Shown: positions 24,012 through 24,765 of the stretch, piece after piece
Layout: each line of letters begins with the position of its first letter
Position numbering within the stretch: the first letter of the stretch is position 1
Source of the DNA: Flavobacteriales bacterium UBA5422
GTDB taxonomy: Bacteria > Bacteroidota > Bacteroidia > Flavobacteriales_D > Crocinitomicaceae
Assembly: GCA_002409405.1 (NCBI GenBank)
Contig: DHNG01000029.1
Location: 41,187 to 65,951 of the forward strand
Reading direction: 5' to 3'
Length of the DNA stretch: 24,765 nucleotides
Program-made: the position numbers and the translations under genes
The notes under the pieces: model-generated
Told to the model about the DNA's origin: nothing
Seen by the model: the letters and a program-made list of their open reading frames with translations, nothing else
The model's database searches: none

Positions 24012-24034
24012 TTACGTAAATAAAACATAACTAT

Positions 24035-24721
24035 ATGGCATCGAAAAACCATACAATTCTTCTAGTAGATGATGAACAGGATATTTTAAAGATGTTGTCA
24101 TATAATATAGAAAAAGAAGGATACAAAGTTTATTGTGCAGAAGATGGTGAAAAAGCAGTGGAATTGACAAAATTGCACTCACCGTCATTGATCTTAATGG
24201 ATTTGATGATGCCAAAAATGGACGGAATCGAAGCCTGTCAGATTATTCGGGAGTTACCCGGAATCAAACAGCCGTTAATTACATTCTTAACTTCCCGTTC
24301 GGAAGACTATTCGCAGATTGCAGGTTTCTCCGCAGGAGGAGATGATTACATTACCAAACCGATCCGCCCGCGATTACTGATGAGCAAAATTGAATCGCTG
24401 TTACGCAGATATGACCTGAACGGAGAACAAAAAGTTGCTACTGCTGCAGGTGCGTTGGTTGTTAACAGAGAGAAGTTTTTTATTGAATTCAACGGGGAAA
24501 AGATTACCCTTCCAAAGAAAGAATTTGAATTATTGGAGATGTTGGCAAATAATCCGGGTAAAGTATATACACGCGATCAGATTCTGGCACAGGTATGGGG
24601 TGATGAAACCATTGTTGGTGAGCGAACAATTGATGTTCACATCCGAAAATTAAGAGAGAAACTTGGAAATGATTATATTCGCACTATTAAAGGTGTCGGT
24701 TATACATTCAAGGAAAGTTGA
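24035..24721 (+). CDS. PhoB/OmpR-family DNA-binding response regulator
   Basis: The 228-residue product is a standard two-domain response regulator. The receiver domain (about 5-122) begins TILLVDDEQDILKMLSYNI with the acidic pair D12/D13. The phosphoacceptor is D56 in LILMDLMMPKMDG, the switch Thr is T86 in TFLTSRSEDYSQIAGF, and K108 sits in DDYITKPIRP. The C-terminal winged-helix domain (about 130-228) has LPKKEFELLEMLANNPGKVY, the recognition-helix region ERTIDVHIRKLREKLG, and a closing TIKGVGYTFKE wing, typical of Trans_reg_C (PhoB/OmpR). Such proteins bind tandem 11-bp-pitched repeats. The divergent phosphate-porin-like gene and the kinase start directly downstream suggest a phosphate two-component system, but the stimulus is not shown. 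The stop codon overlaps the putative kinase start. Confidence 0.95.
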   Translation: MASKNHTILLVDDEQDILKMLSYNIEKEGYKVYCAEDGEKAVELTKLHSPSLILMDLMMPKMDGIEACQIIRELPGIKQPLITFLTSRSEDYSQIAGFSAGGDDYITKPIRPRLLMSKIESLLRRYDLNGEQKVATAAGALVVNREKFFIEFNGEKITLPKKEFELLEMLANNPGKVYTRDQILAQVWGDETIVGERTIDVHIRKLREKLGNDYIRTIKGVGYTFKES

Positions 24722-24765
24722 GAAATTTAAGTCCATCTCAAATATTGTTTATCGGAAGCATCGGG
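24718..24765 (+). CDS. Start of a probable sensor histidine kinase (truncated by window end)
   Basis: A TTG at 24718 overlaps the TGA of the response regulator (TTGA) and opens a frame to the window edge reading MRNLSPSQILFIGSIG. A short polar start with an LSPxxI motif leading into a hydrophobic segment is, from memory, usual for Bacteroidota histidine kinases following this type of regulator. Only 16 codons are visible, so the family call rests on position and this short match. Confidence 0.5.
   Translation, partial: MRNLSPSQILFIGSIG

Larger units (their letters stand above)
23714..24034. other. Divergent regulatory region between the porin and response-regulator genes
   Basis: This 321-bp stretch is the longest without a gene. 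It is strongly AT-rich and has no credible ORF or RNA gene. It contains the porin -7-like element (23734-23741), two groups of 11-bp-pitched 7-mers (23769-23808 and 23956-23984), and the response-regulator promoter (23982-24011). The middle (about 23810-23950) shows only weak repeat-like matches and nothing I can name. Confidence 0.6.

Noticed and set aside
1..24765. Search by eye for CRISPR arrays, tRNA genes, insertion sequences, phage or defence genes, and riboswitches.
   Set aside because: None seen; gene order and content look like conserved housekeeping regions.

Overview
The window reads as a chromosomal stretch of a Bacteroidota member, most likely order Flavobacteriales and perhaps Crocinitomicaceae/Fluviicola-like; the family-level placement is inference. 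The support is a full-length sprA (type IX secretion/gliding translocon), two proteins ending in type A T9SS sorting domains, Bacteroidota-type -7 promoter elements (TAnnTTTG) in front of most transcription units, almost no Shine-Dalgarno sequences, and moderately AT-rich DNA. I see no insertion sequence, prophage, CRISPR array, tRNA or rRNA. This looks like core genome rather than an island.

Layout. (1) 1-8809, plus strand: the 3' end of a malic enzyme/phosphotransacetylase-type gene (maeB), ruvA 3 bp later, then the 7.4-kb sprA, packed like an operon. (2) 8860-10837: a T9SS cargo gene with its own promoter and a strong terminator. (3) 10866-12755: ung (plus) and a long-form ispH (minus), convergent with no base between their stop codons. 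(4) 12875-15494: an MFS transporter, an unidentified multi-pass membrane protein and a CvpA-family membrane protein. (5) 15564-16982: a second T9SS cargo protein, convergent with (6) a thioredoxin/DUF255 protein (16989-18995, minus). That gene is divergent from (7) a DnaQ-type exonuclease fused to a GIY-YIG domain (19051-20166). (8) 20263-22368: an unknown lipoprotein, an abutting alpha/beta hydrolase, and a LolA-like periplasmic lipoprotein carrier with its own promoter, closed by a terminator. (9) 22496-24765: a phosphate-selective-porin-like outer-membrane protein (minus), a 321-bp regulatory region, a PhoB/OmpR-type response regulator (plus), and the first codons of what is probably its histidine kinase, cut off by the window end.

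How the parts relate. SprA would export the two T9SS cargo proteins encoded nearby. LolA, the lipoprotein and the porin belong to outer-membrane biogenesis or function. The porin/response-regulator/kinase end looks like a phosphate-response locus. Its intergenic region holds two sets of 7-bp direct repeats at an exact 11-bp pitch (TTAACCT, TTAAACT, TTAATTG and TTAACCT, TTAAAAT), the architecture of Pho boxes. This is the most interesting regulatory signal I found.

A second pattern concerns promoters. In five genes the -7 element ends exactly 4 nt before the start codon, which predicts leaderless or nearly leaderless mRNAs. The genes with signal peptides instead have 20-37 nt between the element and the start. 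I did not find a clearly new multi-gene system. The strongest candidates for something undescribed are these regulatory patterns and the unknown membrane protein and lipoprotein genes.
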